A DNA stretch of 64,000 nt. It comes from Bradyrhizobium sp. ORS 278. GTDB lineage: Bacteria > Pseudomonadota > Alphaproteobacteria > Rhizobiales > Xanthobacteraceae. The stretch is taken from NCBI RefSeq assembly GCF_000026145.1, contig NC_009445.1, forward strand, positions 4,960,001-5,024,000, given 5' to 3'. Under the pieces are notes generated by a model that was given only the letters and a program-made list of their open reading frames with translations, made no database searches and was not told the origin of the DNA. The stretch's first letter is position 1, and every line of letters starts with the position of its first letter. Position numbers and translations under genes: made by a program. Positions 23,607 to 31,769 of the stretch are shown piece after piece.

Positions 23607-24797
23607 ATGTCTTCCGAGCTGATCACGGCCAAGTCCAAGTGTAAGTCCAAGGGCAAGTCCAACGCCAAGCCGATGAAGGCGCGATGCCTTGCGACATGCG
23701 CATCGCTCGTGCTGCTGTCGGCGTTCGCCGGCAAGGCGGTTGCGGAACCCGAGGCTGTCAAGGGCCCGGCGGCCGAGCCGGAATGCATGGTGCCGTGGAC
23801 CGCCGACACGAAATTCTTCAAATACCCGGCGAAAAAGGGGCCGTATCGTATCGCGCTCGCCAATGGCTACATCGCCAACACTTGGCGCATCCAGATGATT
23901 CAGACGGCGAAGGCCTATGCGGCGCAGCCAGAGGTCAAGACGAAGCTGAAGGAGTTCAAGGTCGTCTCCACCGGCGAGGACGTGCCGGCGCAGATCTCGG
24001 CCATCAACAACTTCATCGACTCCGGCTATGACGCCATCGTCGTCAACGCGCAGAACCCGACGGCCTTCGGTCCGGTGATCAAGCGCGCCAAGCAGGCCGG
24101 CGTCGTCCTCGTCGCCTTCGACAACATCCTCGCGACGGAGGATGCGATCAACGTCAACGTCGACCAGAAGGGCCTCGGCGAGCTCTGGGCGAATTGGCTG
24201 GTCAAGAACGTGCCCGATGGCGGCAAGGTTCTCGAGGTGCGTGGCGTCGCCGGCACGTCGGTCGACACCGACCGGCACAATGGCTTCCACTCCGTACTCA
24301 ACGGCTCCGGCAAGAAGTGGCAGGTCACCGAGGTCGTCGGCAAATGGGACGACGGCGTCGCGCAGAAGGCCACGGCGGACGCGATCGCCACCAACGGCCC
24401 GTTTGATGCGATCTCCGGCCAGGGCGGCGACACCGGCATCGTGCAGGCGATGCTCGACGCCAAGCACAAGATGGTACCGTTCGGCGGCGAGACCGAGAAC
24501 GGCTTCCGCAAGTTCTGCGCCGCCAAGGCATCGGAAGGCCTGAAATGCTCGTCGGCCGGCACGGGGCCGGCGCAGGTCGCGGTCGCGATCAAGGTCGCGC
24601 TCGCCGCGCTGGAAGGCAAGGTCGTGCCGCAGTCGGTCAAGCTGCCGCTGGCGGTCGTCGAGGATCCCAATTTCAAGAAGGATCAGGACTACTTCCCGTC
24701 GCAGTCCGACAACTTCTTCGTCGGCAATTCCTTCCCGACCTGCGGCATCAACTTCACGGCGCAGGAGATCATGGGCCAGTCGAAGGAAAACCAGTAA
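23607..24797 (+). CDS. Sugar-type ABC solute-binding protein (Peripla_BP_4, RbsB-like)
   Basis: I chose the ATG at 23607 because GGGGAGG lies 7 bases upstream. It gives 396 residues with an odd leader: a Lys/Ser-rich stretch (KSKCKSKGKSNAK) precedes an ordinary signal peptide MKARCLATCASLVLLSAFAG. A shorter start at the second ATG (23673) would remove the odd leader but has no ribosome-binding site. The mature protein has the periplasmic-binding-protein type 4 pattern NNFIDSGYDAIVVNAQNPTA and ISGQGGDTGIVQAMLDAKHK. It is the first gene of an RbsA-type importer. A perfect hairpin separates it from the ATPase gene. The ligand is probably a sugar or polyol. Confidence 0.9.
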   Translation: MSSELITAKSKCKSKGKSNAKPMKARCLATCASLVLLSAFAGKAVAEPEAVKGPAAEPECMVPWTADTKFFKYPAKKGPYRIALANGYIANTWRIQMIQTAKAYAAQPEVKTKLKEFKVVSTGEDVPAQISAINNFIDSGYDAIVVNAQNPTAFGPVIKRAKQAGVVLVAFDNILATEDAINVNVDQKGLGELWANWLVKNVPDGGKVLEVRGVAGTSVDTDRHNGFHSVLNGSGKKWQVTEVVGKWDDGVAQKATADAIATNGPFDAISGQGGDTGIVQAMLDAKHKMVPFGGETENGFRKFCAAKASEGLKCSSAGTGPAQVAVAIKVALAALEGKVVPQSVKLPLAVVEDPNFKKDQDYFPSQSDNFFVGNSFPTCGINFTAQEIMGQSKENQ

Positions 24798-24812
24798 GCT
24801 CGCGCCGCTCTC

Positions 24813-24849
24813 AGCCGCCGCGCAATCTCGAGGTGATTGCGCGGCGGCT
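24813..24849 (+). terminator. Perfect 14-bp hairpin between binding-protein and ATPase genes
   Basis: AGCCGCCGCGCAAT (24813-24826) and its exact complement ATTGCGCGGCGGCT (24836-24849) enclose a 9-base loop. No T run follows, so it is more likely an attenuator or an RNA-protecting stem than a full terminator. Such stems commonly keep the binding protein more abundant than the membrane parts. Confidence 0.75.
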
Positions 24850-24884
24850 TCGATGTGACCGTCGCGCCAGCGCCGAGGAAGCCA

Positions 24885-26429
24885 ATGATGATCGCGGCCG
24901 AGCCGCTGTTTCGCGCGGAAGGGTTATCCAAGCGCTATGGCGGCGTGATCGCGCTCGACCGGGCGGACCTCGAGGTTCATCCGGGCCGCATCCATGCCAT
25001 TCTCGGCGAGAACGGGGCCGGCAAGTCGACGCTGATCAAGCTCATGGTCGGCGTGGTTGCGCCCGATGAGGGCCGCATGACGCTCGAGGGACGCGAGGTC
25101 GCCTTCACCAATCCCTCCGCGGCAAATGATGCTGGGATCGTCTGCATCTTCCAGGAACTGTCGCTGATCCCCGATCTGTCGGTCGCCGACAACATCCTGA
25201 TCAGTCATCCGCCGACCCGCTTCGGCATGATCGACCGGCGCGCCCAGCGTCGCGTCGCCGAGCAGGCGCTGCGCCGCGCCGGCGCCGGCGATATCCATCC
25301 GCGGGCGCTCGTGCGCGACCTGCCGCTGTCGCGCCGGCAGATGGTCGAGATCGCCAAGGCGCTGGCGCGGCAGCCCAAGATCCTGATCCTCGACGAGGCG
25401 ACATCGGCATTGACGGCCGCCGACGTCACCAAGGTGTTCGAGGTGCTGAAGCGGCTGCGCAGTGAAGGCCTCGCGCTGCTCTACATCTCTCATCGCATGC
25501 ACGAGATCGCCGAGCTCGCCGACGATTGCAGCGTGTTCCGCAACGGCCGGAGGATCTCGACCTTCGCCGCCGGCGCCAAGACCGACGCCGAGGTGATCGA
25601 GCTCATGATCGGCCGCGAATACAAGCACGCCTTCCCTGACAAGCCGGTCCGAAATCCCGACGGCCGGCCACCCGCCTTGCGCTGCAAGGCTCTCGGCTGG
25701 GGCGACCGGCTCAGAGACATTTCCTTCGCGCTGCATCAAGGCGAGATCATCGGCCTCGGCGGTCTCGACGGCCAGGGCCAGCGCGAGCTGCTGCTGGCGC
25801 TTTTCGGCGTGCTTCGCGATGTGAGCGGCGACATTTCCATCGACGGCAGCAAGGTCGCGATCGATAGCCCCGTCGCCGCCAAGTCCGAGCGCACCGGTCT
25901 CGCGCTGATCCCGGAGGATCGCAAGACCGAGGGGCTGATGCTGCCGATGTCGGTGCGCGACAATCTCTCCGCGGCCGCGTTCGACCGCTTCGCGCGGTTC
26001 GGCATCATCGACCGGAAGCGGCAGTCGGCGCTGATCGACGAGATGATCCGCCTGATCGAGATCAAGACCGCCTCCCCTGACCTGCCGGTCAGCGCGCTGT
26101 CCGGCGGCAATCAGCAGAAGGTGGTGATCGCGAAATGGCTGATGAACAGGCCGCGCATCATCCTGCTCAACGATCCTACCCGCGGCATCGATGTCGGCAC
26201 TAAGCAGGAAATCTACCGGCTGCTGCGCCGGCTCGCCGACGAGGGCGCCGCGATCCTGCTGTATTCGACGGATTATGACGAGCTGATCGGCTGCTGCGAC
26301 CGCGTGCTGGTGATGTATGACGGGGCTGTCAGGCGCGAGCTCGCGGGCGCCGAGATCACCGAGCGCGCGCTGGTCAGCAGCGCCCTCAATGTCGATGATG
26401 GCGAACCGGCGAAAGCGAGCGCGCCATGA
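24885..26429 (+). CDS. RbsA-type sugar ABC transporter ATP-binding protein (two ABC domains)
   Basis: The 514-residue protein contains two ABC domains. The first has an intact Walker A GENGAGKST but a degenerate signature (LPLSRRQMVEIAKAL) and Walker B ILILDEATSAL. The second lacks a standard Walker A (LGGLDGQGQRELL), as usual in RbsA relatives, but has a full signature LSGGNQQKVVIAKW and Walker B IILLNDPTRGID. The ATG at 24885 has GAGGA upstream. The gene overlaps the first permease by 4 bases. It powers import of the ligand brought by the preceding binding protein. Confidence 0.93.
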   Translation: MMIAAEPLFRAEGLSKRYGGVIALDRADLEVHPGRIHAILGENGAGKSTLIKLMVGVVAPDEGRMTLEGREVAFTNPSAANDAGIVCIFQELSLIPDLSVADNILISHPPTRFGMIDRRAQRRVAEQALRRAGAGDIHPRALVRDLPLSRRQMVEIAKALARQPKILILDEATSALTAADVTKVFEVLKRLRSEGLALLYISHRMHEIAELADDCSVFRNGRRISTFAAGAKTDAEVIELMIGREYKHAFPDKPVRNPDGRPPALRCKALGWGDRLRDISFALHQGEIIGLGGLDGQGQRELLLALFGVLRDVSGDISIDGSKVAIDSPVAAKSERTGLALIPEDRKTEGLMLPMSVRDNLSAAAFDRFARFGIIDRKRQSALIDEMIRLIEIKTASPDLPVSALSGGNQQKVVIAKWLMNRPRIILLNDPTRGIDVGTKQEIYRLLRRLADEGAAILLYSTDYDELIGCCDRVLVMYDGAVRRELAGAEITERALVSSALNVDDGEPAKASAP

Positions 26430-27406
26430 GCGAGTGGCGGTACTGGCTCGCCGAGCGGCGCGGCACCCTGCTCGCGATCGGCATCTTCGTCGCGATGTTC
26501 CTGATCTATGCGACCAATCATCCGGCCGGCTTCAGCGCCAACATGGTGCAGACCGCGTCCAACAAGGCGACCCTGCTCGCCTTCGTCGCCATGGCGCAGG
26601 CGATCGTGGTAATCACCGCCGGCATCGATCTCTCCGTGGGCATGATCCTGACGCTCACCAACTGCCTTGCTTCCTGGATCGTCGTCGGCACCGCCACCGA
26701 GACGGCGCTCGGCGTGATCGGCGTACTCGGCACCGGCATCCTTTGCGGCATGGTCAACGGCGCGATCGTGATCTTCGGCCGCCTGCAGCCGATCGTCACC
26801 ACGATCGCCACCGGGGCGATGTACTACGGCGTCGCGCTGATGCTGCGCCCCAATCCCGGCGGCTCGGTGAACGAGACGCTGGCGGATGCGCTGACGGGCC
26901 GGCTGTTCGGCGTCGTGCCGACCAGCCTCGTAGCGCTGGCCGCGGCGGCGGTCTTGATCTGGCTGCCCTATAGCCGCTCGACGATCGGCCGCGCCGCCTT
27001 CGCCACCGGCTCTTCGGAAGTCGCCGCCTACATGTCGGGCGCTCCGGTGCGCGCCGCCAAGTTCATGGCCTACACACTCGCCGGCCTGTTGTCGGCGATC
27101 GGAGGTCTGTTTCTCACGTTCTTCTCGTACACCGGCGAAGCGGCCCATGCGAGCGGCAACGCCTATACGCTGTTCTCGATCGCGGCCGTCGTGCTCGGCG
27201 GCGTCTCGCTGATGGGCGGACGCGGCAGCGCCATCGGCGCGATCTTCGGCGCGCTCGCCTTCCGCACGATCGGCGATCTGCTTTTCGTGTTCGACTTCGA
27301 TCCGCTCTGGCAGCCGCTGTTCCAGGGCCTGGTGCTGATGCTCGCGGTCTCGATTGGCGCGTTCGGGCTGCTGCGCGTGCGCAATCGACTGGAGTGGTTC
27401 GGATGA
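26426..27406 (+). CDS. RbsC-type sugar ABC transporter permease 1
   Basis: The 326-residue membrane protein has about nine hydrophobic segments and the ribose-permease pattern IVVITAGIDLSVGMILTLTN. A C-terminal LGGVSLMGGRGSAIGAIFGA motif follows. It starts within an ATGA overlap with the ATPase gene and ends in an ATGA overlap with the second permease, so the three are tightly coupled. With the next gene it probably forms a heterodimeric channel. Confidence 0.92.
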   Translation: MSEWRYWLAERRGTLLAIGIFVAMFLIYATNHPAGFSANMVQTASNKATLLAFVAMAQAIVVITAGIDLSVGMILTLTNCLASWIVVGTATETALGVIGVLGTGILCGMVNGAIVIFGRLQPIVTTIATGAMYYGVALMLRPNPGGSVNETLADALTGRLFGVVPTSLVALAAAAVLIWLPYSRSTIGRAAFATGSSEVAAYMSGAPVRAAKFMAYTLAGLLSAIGGLFLTFFSYTGEAAHASGNAYTLFSIAAVVLGGVSLMGGRGSAIGAIFGALAFRTIGDLLFVFDFDPLWQPLFQGLVLMLAVSIGAFGLLRVRNRLEWFG

Positions 27407-28383
27407 GCGACGCAACGGCAACCCGGCCGGTCGCTCGCGGGATAGGCTGGCTGCGGCGAATCGATCCGGCGGTGGCGGCCTCGTTCGGCTGCATCCTGCT
27501 GCTGCTGCTCGTCGGCAGCCTCTACTCGCGCAGCTTCCTGTCGCCGGACTATCTGCTGCAGCAGCTGAAGGTCGCGAGCTTTCTCGGCGTGATCGCCACC
27601 GGCATGATGCTGGTGATCCTGCTCGGCCAGATCGATCTCTCGGTGCCCTGGGTCGTTACGACAGGCGCGATGATGGCCTGCGCCGCCGCGGCGCATGGCA
27701 CGACCGGCGCCATCCTCGCGATCCCCTTCGGCATCCTCTGTGGCGCCGCCATCGGTCTGCTCAACGGCATCGGCGTCGCCTATTTGCGCATTCCCTCGAT
27801 GATCATCACGCTGGCCGCCAACGCGGTCGCGCAAGGCCTGATGGTCGCCTACACCGGCGGCTTCTCGCCGCAGGATTCCGCCTCCAGGGCGATGCGCTAT
27901 CTCGCCACCGGAACGGCCGTTCCCGGCCTTCCGAATGCGGTGCTCGCCTGGGCGATCATCGGAGCCGCCGCGGTCTGGCTGCTGTCTCGCACCACCTTCG
28001 GCCGCGCCATCTATGCCATCGGCAACCGCGAGCGCGCCGCGTATCTCTCCGGCATCGATACGCGCCGGATCACGATGCTGGCGTTCATGCTGTCGGGCGC
28101 CCTCTCTGCCTTCGGCGGCGTGCTGCTCGCCGGCTACGCCTCGAAGGCGGCGCAGTCGATGGGCGATGCCTATCTGCTGCCGTCGATTGCCGCGGTCGTG
28201 CTCGGCGGCACACATATCCTCGGCGGCCGCGGCAGCTATCTCGGCACCATCGCCGGGGTCATCCTGATCACGCTGCTGCAGTCGATCCTCTCGGTGATGC
28301 AGATCAGCGAGGCCGGCCGCCAGCTGATCTATGGCGCGGTGATCATCCTGATGCTGCTGATCTACGGCCGCCAAAAGGAGTGA
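27403..28383 (+). CDS. RbsC-type sugar ABC transporter permease 2
   Basis: The 326-residue protein is a paralogue of the preceding permease, with the same length, the motif MMLVILLGQIDLSVPWVVTT and the C-terminal LGGTHILGGRGSYLGTIAGV. The ATG at 27403 overlaps the previous stop; an ATG 9 bases upstream in frame is less likely. It is the last gene of the operon and converges with the GlpD-like gene; a short inverted repeat lies between their stops. Two different permease genes point to a heterodimer, which some ribose/xylitol-type importers have. Confidence 0.92.
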   Translation: MSDATATRPVARGIGWLRRIDPAVAASFGCILLLLLVGSLYSRSFLSPDYLLQQLKVASFLGVIATGMMLVILLGQIDLSVPWVVTTGAMMACAAAAHGTTGAILAIPFGILCGAAIGLLNGIGVAYLRIPSMIITLAANAVAQGLMVAYTGGFSPQDSASRAMRYLATGTAVPGLPNAVLAWAIIGAAAVWLLSRTTFGRAIYAIGNRERAAYLSGIDTRRITMLAFMLSGALSAFGGVLLAGYASKAAQSMGDAYLLPSIAAVVLGGTHILGGRGSYLGTIAGVILITLLQSILSVMQISEAGRQLIYGAVIILMLLIYGRQKE

Positions 28384-28416
28384 TCAGCGCGACGACGCTC
28401 GCGGAGCCTGCGCTGA
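28384..28416. terminator. Candidate bidirectional hairpin between convergent genes
   Basis: TCAGCGC (28384-28390) pairs with GCGCTGA (28410-28416) across a 19-base loop, just after the permease stop and just before the GlpD-like stop on the other strand. The stem is short and there is no T run. The position between convergent ends is the best support. Confidence 0.4.
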
Positions 28417-28419
28417 ACT

Positions 28420-29928
28420 CTACAGCTGCGCCTCGAAAGCCTCGCGCTCGGCGCGGGTCAGGTGCAGGCCGTGCTTGGTCCGGCGATCGAGCACATCGGC
28501 CGCCGTCATCGCCCACTCGCGCTCGCGCAAATAGGCGAGCTCGCGCTCGTAGAACGTGCCACCGAAATGGCGGCCGAGATCATCACGCCGGCGCGCCGAG
28601 CCGAGCAGATCGCGCGCGCAGCTGCCATAGAGCCGGGCGTAATGCGCGACCGTCTCGCGCGGGAGGTCCGGATAGTCGCGCGCGAGGCCGTCGAGGAACC
28701 GGTCGAAGGATCCGCCCAGATCGCCGCCCGGCAGGCAGGCGGCCACCGTCCAGGCCGGACCCATCCGCGGAAACCACGGCCCGAGCCGCTCCAGCGCGTG
28801 CTCGGCGAGCTTGCGGAAGGTCGTGATCTTGCCGCCGAAGATCGACAGCAGCGGCGGCTGCTCGGCCGTGCCGTGAACCTCGAACACGTAGTCGCGTGTC
28901 ACAGCCGAGGGATTGTCGGCATTGTCGTCGTACAAGGGGCGCACGCCGGAGAAGGCATGAATGATGTCGGCCCTGACCGGCGCTGCGCGAAAATAGCGAT
29001 CGAGCACCGCCAGCAGGTAGTCGATCTCGCCGCCATCGATCGCAACATCCTCCGCGCGGCCGTCATGCACGATGTCGGTGGTGCCGATCAGCGCGAGGTC
29101 GGTCTCGTAGGGGTTGACGAAGATGACGCGGCGGTCGGTGTTCTGCAGCAGATAGGCCTGCGATCCGCCCCAGAATTTCGGCACCACGAGATGGCTGCCC
29201 TTCACCAGCCGCACATTGTGCGCCGAGTTGAGGCCGGCGACACCCTGCACGACGTCTTGGACCCAGGGACCTGCCGCATTCACCAGCGCCTTCGCGCGCA
29301 CGCTGCGCAGCTCTCCGCTGTCCGACCGCATCTCCAGCCGCCAGCACTCGCCCTCGCGGCGCGCGCTGACTGCGCGCGTGCGCGGAAGGATGACGGCGCC
29401 CTTGCGCGCGGCATCGACCAGATTGAGGATGACGAGCCGGGCATCATCGACCCAGCAGTCCGAATATTCGAAACCGCGGCGGAATTCGGGACGCAGCGGC
29501 GCGCCTTCCGGCTCATGCGCGAGATCGACGTTGCGGCTCGCCGGCAGCTGCTTGCGGCCGCCGAGATGGTCGTAGAGAAACAGTCCGGTGCGTACCAGCC
29601 AGGCCGGCCGCTGCTCCGGCGAATGCGGCAGCACGAAGCGCATCGGCCAGATGATGTGCGGCGCCGAGGCCAGCAGCACCTCGCGCTCGATCAGCGCCTC
29701 GCGGACCAGGCGAAACTCGTAATATTCGAGGTAGCGCAGGCCGCCATGAATCAGCTTGCCGGAGCGCGACGACGTCCCTTGCGCAAAATCATCCTTCTCA
29801 CACAGCAGCACGGTCAGGCCGCGGCCGGCGGCATCACGGGCGACACCAGCGCCATTGATGCCGCCGCCGATGACGGCGAGGTCCAACAAGCCATCATCGG
29901 ATACGCTGCGTGAGACCGGTGCGTTCAT
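28420..29928 (-). CDS. FAD-dependent glycerol-3-phosphate dehydrogenase family protein, EryB/GlpD-like
   Basis: The 502-residue protein has the FAD dinucleotide-binding motif VIGGGINGAGVARDAAGRG (about 19-37), the GlpD signature SSRSGKLIHGGLRYLEYYEF, and the C-terminal GlpD helical domain. It oxidises a polyol phosphate and passes electrons to the quinone pool at the inner membrane. Text such as WLVRTGLFLYDHLGGRKQLP and the C-terminal RRTKHGLHLT match what I recall of EryB, the erythritol-phosphate dehydrogenase of Brucella and Rhizobium, more than housekeeping GlpD. It begins in an ATGA overlap with the aldolase gene. The substrate is probably a four- or five-carbon polyol phosphate, or glycerol 3-phosphate. 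Confidence 0.88.
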   Translation of the reverse strand: MNAPVSRSVSDDGLLDLAVIGGGINGAGVARDAAGRGLTVLLCEKDDFAQGTSSRSGKLIHGGLRYLEYYEFRLVREALIEREVLLASAPHIIWPMRFVLPHSPEQRPAWLVRTGLFLYDHLGGRKQLPASRNVDLAHEPEGAPLRPEFRRGFEYSDCWVDDARLVILNLVDAARKGAVILPRTRAVSARREGECWRLEMRSDSGELRSVRAKALVNAAGPWVQDVVQGVAGLNSAHNVRLVKGSHLVVPKFWGGSQAYLLQNTDRRVIFVNPYETDLALIGTTDIVHDGRAEDVAIDGGEIDYLLAVLDRYFRAAPVRADIIHAFSGVRPLYDDNADNPSAVTRDYVFEVHGTAEQPPLLSIFGGKITTFRKLAEHALERLGPWFPRMGPAWTVAACLPGGDLGGSFDRFLDGLARDYPDLPRETVAHYARLYGSCARDLLGSARRRDDLGRHFGGTFYERELAYLREREWAMTAADVLDRRTKHGLHLTRAEREAFEAQL

Positions 29929-30713
29929 CGCGTCGCGCTACGCTTCGTCTCGGGCTTGCGCCGGGCTGCGGCCGCACGCGTCTTGGTGCCGGCTTTGGCA
30001 GCTGGCTTGGCAGCAACCTTGACCGCCTTCTTGACGGGCTTCGCTGACTTTGTCGTCTTCTGGTCCTGCAGCCCGTAGGTCGAAAAGCCCTGCGCCGTCT
30101 CGGCGATCTCGGCATCGCCCAGGATGTGCGGCTGTCCCAGCGCGAGCGAAAGATAATACTGCTTCGCGATGGTCTCGAGCTCGACCGCGAGCCACATCGC
30201 CTTGTCGAGATTGGCGCCGACGGCGATCATGCCATGGTTGGCGAGCAGGCAGCCGTTGCGTCCCTTCAGCGCTTCCAGCGCCAGCTCGGACAGTTCGGCC
30301 GTGCCGAAACGCGCATAGCCGGCGCAACGGATGTCGGTGCCGCCGAACGCCGCCATCATGTAGTGGCAGGCCGGAATCGGCTTGCGCGCAATCGCAAGCA
30401 CGGTGGCGTAGGTCGAATGCGTATGCACGACGCCGCCGACATCCGGGCGTCCGCGCATGATGTCCAGATGGAAGCGCCATTCCGTCGACGGCTTCAACGG
30501 CCCTTCCCAGGAGCCATATTCGCCGTCGAGCGGCATCGATGCGATCATCTCCGGCTTCATCGAATCATAGGGTGTCGCCGACGGCGTAATCAGCATTCGG
30601 TCCTTGTAGCGGGCCGAGATATTGCCGGACGTGCCCTGATTCAGACCCGAGGCGTTCATCCACCGGCACTTGGCGATGATGGTCTCGCGGAGCTGTCGTT
30701 CCTCGCGATTCAT
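29925..30713 (-). CDS. Class II aldolase/adducin-family protein with Lys/Ala-rich tail
   Basis: Residues 1 to about 215 form a class II aldolase (FucA/AraD-like) domain. It has the phosphate-binding NQGTSGNISARYKDRMLITP, zinc ligands in VVHTHSTYA, and LLANHGMIAVG. The last 45 or so residues are a repetitive Lys/Ala tail resembling histone H1 (KPVKKAVKVAAKPAAKAGTK), unusual for this family. The enzyme should cleave or otherwise act on a phosphorylated ketose or polyol derivative using Zn2+. It lies between the dehydrogenases in the polyol operon. The tail could bind nucleic acid or membrane, or be dispensable. Confidence 0.87.
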   Translation of the reverse strand: MNREERQLRETIIAKCRWMNASGLNQGTSGNISARYKDRMLITPSATPYDSMKPEMIASMPLDGEYGSWEGPLKPSTEWRFHLDIMRGRPDVGGVVHTHSTYATVLAIARKPIPACHYMMAAFGGTDIRCAGYARFGTAELSELALEALKGRNGCLLANHGMIAVGANLDKAMWLAVELETIAKQYYLSLALGQPHILGDAEIAETAQGFSTYGLQDQKTTKSAKPVKKAVKVAAKPAAKAGTKTRAAAARRKPETKRSATR

Positions 30714-30728
30714 TTGGAAAACCTTTCG

Positions 30729-31769
30729 TCAGCAGGGATTGAGCGGCGGCTCGCCGGCGAGATAGCGGCGAACCTCTTCGGCCGCCTGGTCGGCGGCGAT
30801 GGTGACGGTTCGGACGGAGGCGCCGGCGATGTGCGGCGTCAGCGTCACGTTGGGCAGTTGCAGCAGCGGCCAGTCCGGCGGCACCGGCTCGATCGCGAAG
30901 GTGTCGAGCATCGCACCGGCGAGCCGCCCCGAGCTCAGCACCTCGAACAGCGCCTTGTAGTCGACCAGCGGCCCGCGCGCCGTGTTGATCAGGATCGCGC
31001 CCGGCTTGATCCGCGCCAGCGCCTCGCGATCGATGAAGCCGGTGGTCTCCGACGTCACCCTGGCATGCAGGCTGATGACGTCGGCGCGCGACAGCAGCTC
31101 GGCCAGCGCGACATGCTCGACGCCGTCATTGCGGTCCTGGGCGGTGAGTTGGACGTAGGGGTCCGTCACCAGGATCCTGCAGCCGAACGCTTTCAGCAAC
31201 TTCACCACGCGGGTGCCGATCGCGCCATAGCCGACGATGCCGACGGTCATCTCGCCGAGCTCGCGGCCCGTGCGATCGGCACGGTAGAGATCGCCGCGCC
31301 ACTCCCCGCCCCGCATCGATTCATGGCCGCTGCGGATCAGCCGAGTCTCGGCGAGCATCGCGCCGATGGTGAATTCGGCGACCGCGCTGGCGTTACGACC
31401 GGGTGTGTTGACGACGAGCACACCGTGATCACGCGCCGCCTGCATGTCGACATTCACCGGGCCGCCGCGCGACACCGCGATGAATTTCAGCCGCGGCAGC
31501 CGCTGCAGCATCGCGCGCGAAATCGGCGCCAGATGGGTCACCAGCAGCGGTGCCTCGCCGATGAAATCGGCGAGCTCATCGGGATCGCCCATGAACTCCT
31601 TGAGACCGTCGAGCTTGGAGCCGGCATAGCCATGCTCCATCGGCTCGTCCGGCCAGGGCTGCTCGAGCATGCGGATGTCGAGATGATCGCCGCAGATCGC
31701 CGTGATGCGTTCGGCGAACACCGAGGGCAGCATGAAACGGTCGCCGATGATGGCGATGGAGCTAGACAT
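30729..31769 (-). CDS. D-isomer-specific 2-hydroxyacid dehydrogenase
   Basis: The 346-residue protein has the NAD-binding Rossmann motif TVGIVGYGAIGTRVVKLLKA and the second signature ADVISLHARVTSETTGFIDR. The catalytic Arg region is NTARGPLVD and the catalytic His is in TPHIAGAS. It would interconvert a 2-hydroxyacid and a 2-ketoacid with NAD(P)H, as in 3-phosphoglycerate or erythronate dehydrogenases. The ATG at 31769 overlaps the end of the kinase gene by 8 bases. In the polyol operon it may act on an acid produced from the imported polyol; the substrate is not known. Confidence 0.88.
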   Translation of the reverse strand: MSSSIAIIGDRFMLPSVFAERITAICGDHLDIRMLEQPWPDEPMEHGYAGSKLDGLKEFMGDPDELADFIGEAPLLVTHLAPISRAMLQRLPRLKFIAVSRGGPVNVDMQAARDHGVLVVNTPGRNASAVAEFTIGAMLAETRLIRSGHESMRGGEWRGDLYRADRTGRELGEMTVGIVGYGAIGTRVVKLLKAFGCRILVTDPYVQLTAQDRNDGVEHVALAELLSRADVISLHARVTSETTGFIDREALARIKPGAILINTARGPLVDYKALFEVLSSGRLAGAMLDTFAIEPVPPDWPLLQLPNVTLTPHIAGASVRTVTIAADQAAEEVRRYLAGEPPLNPC

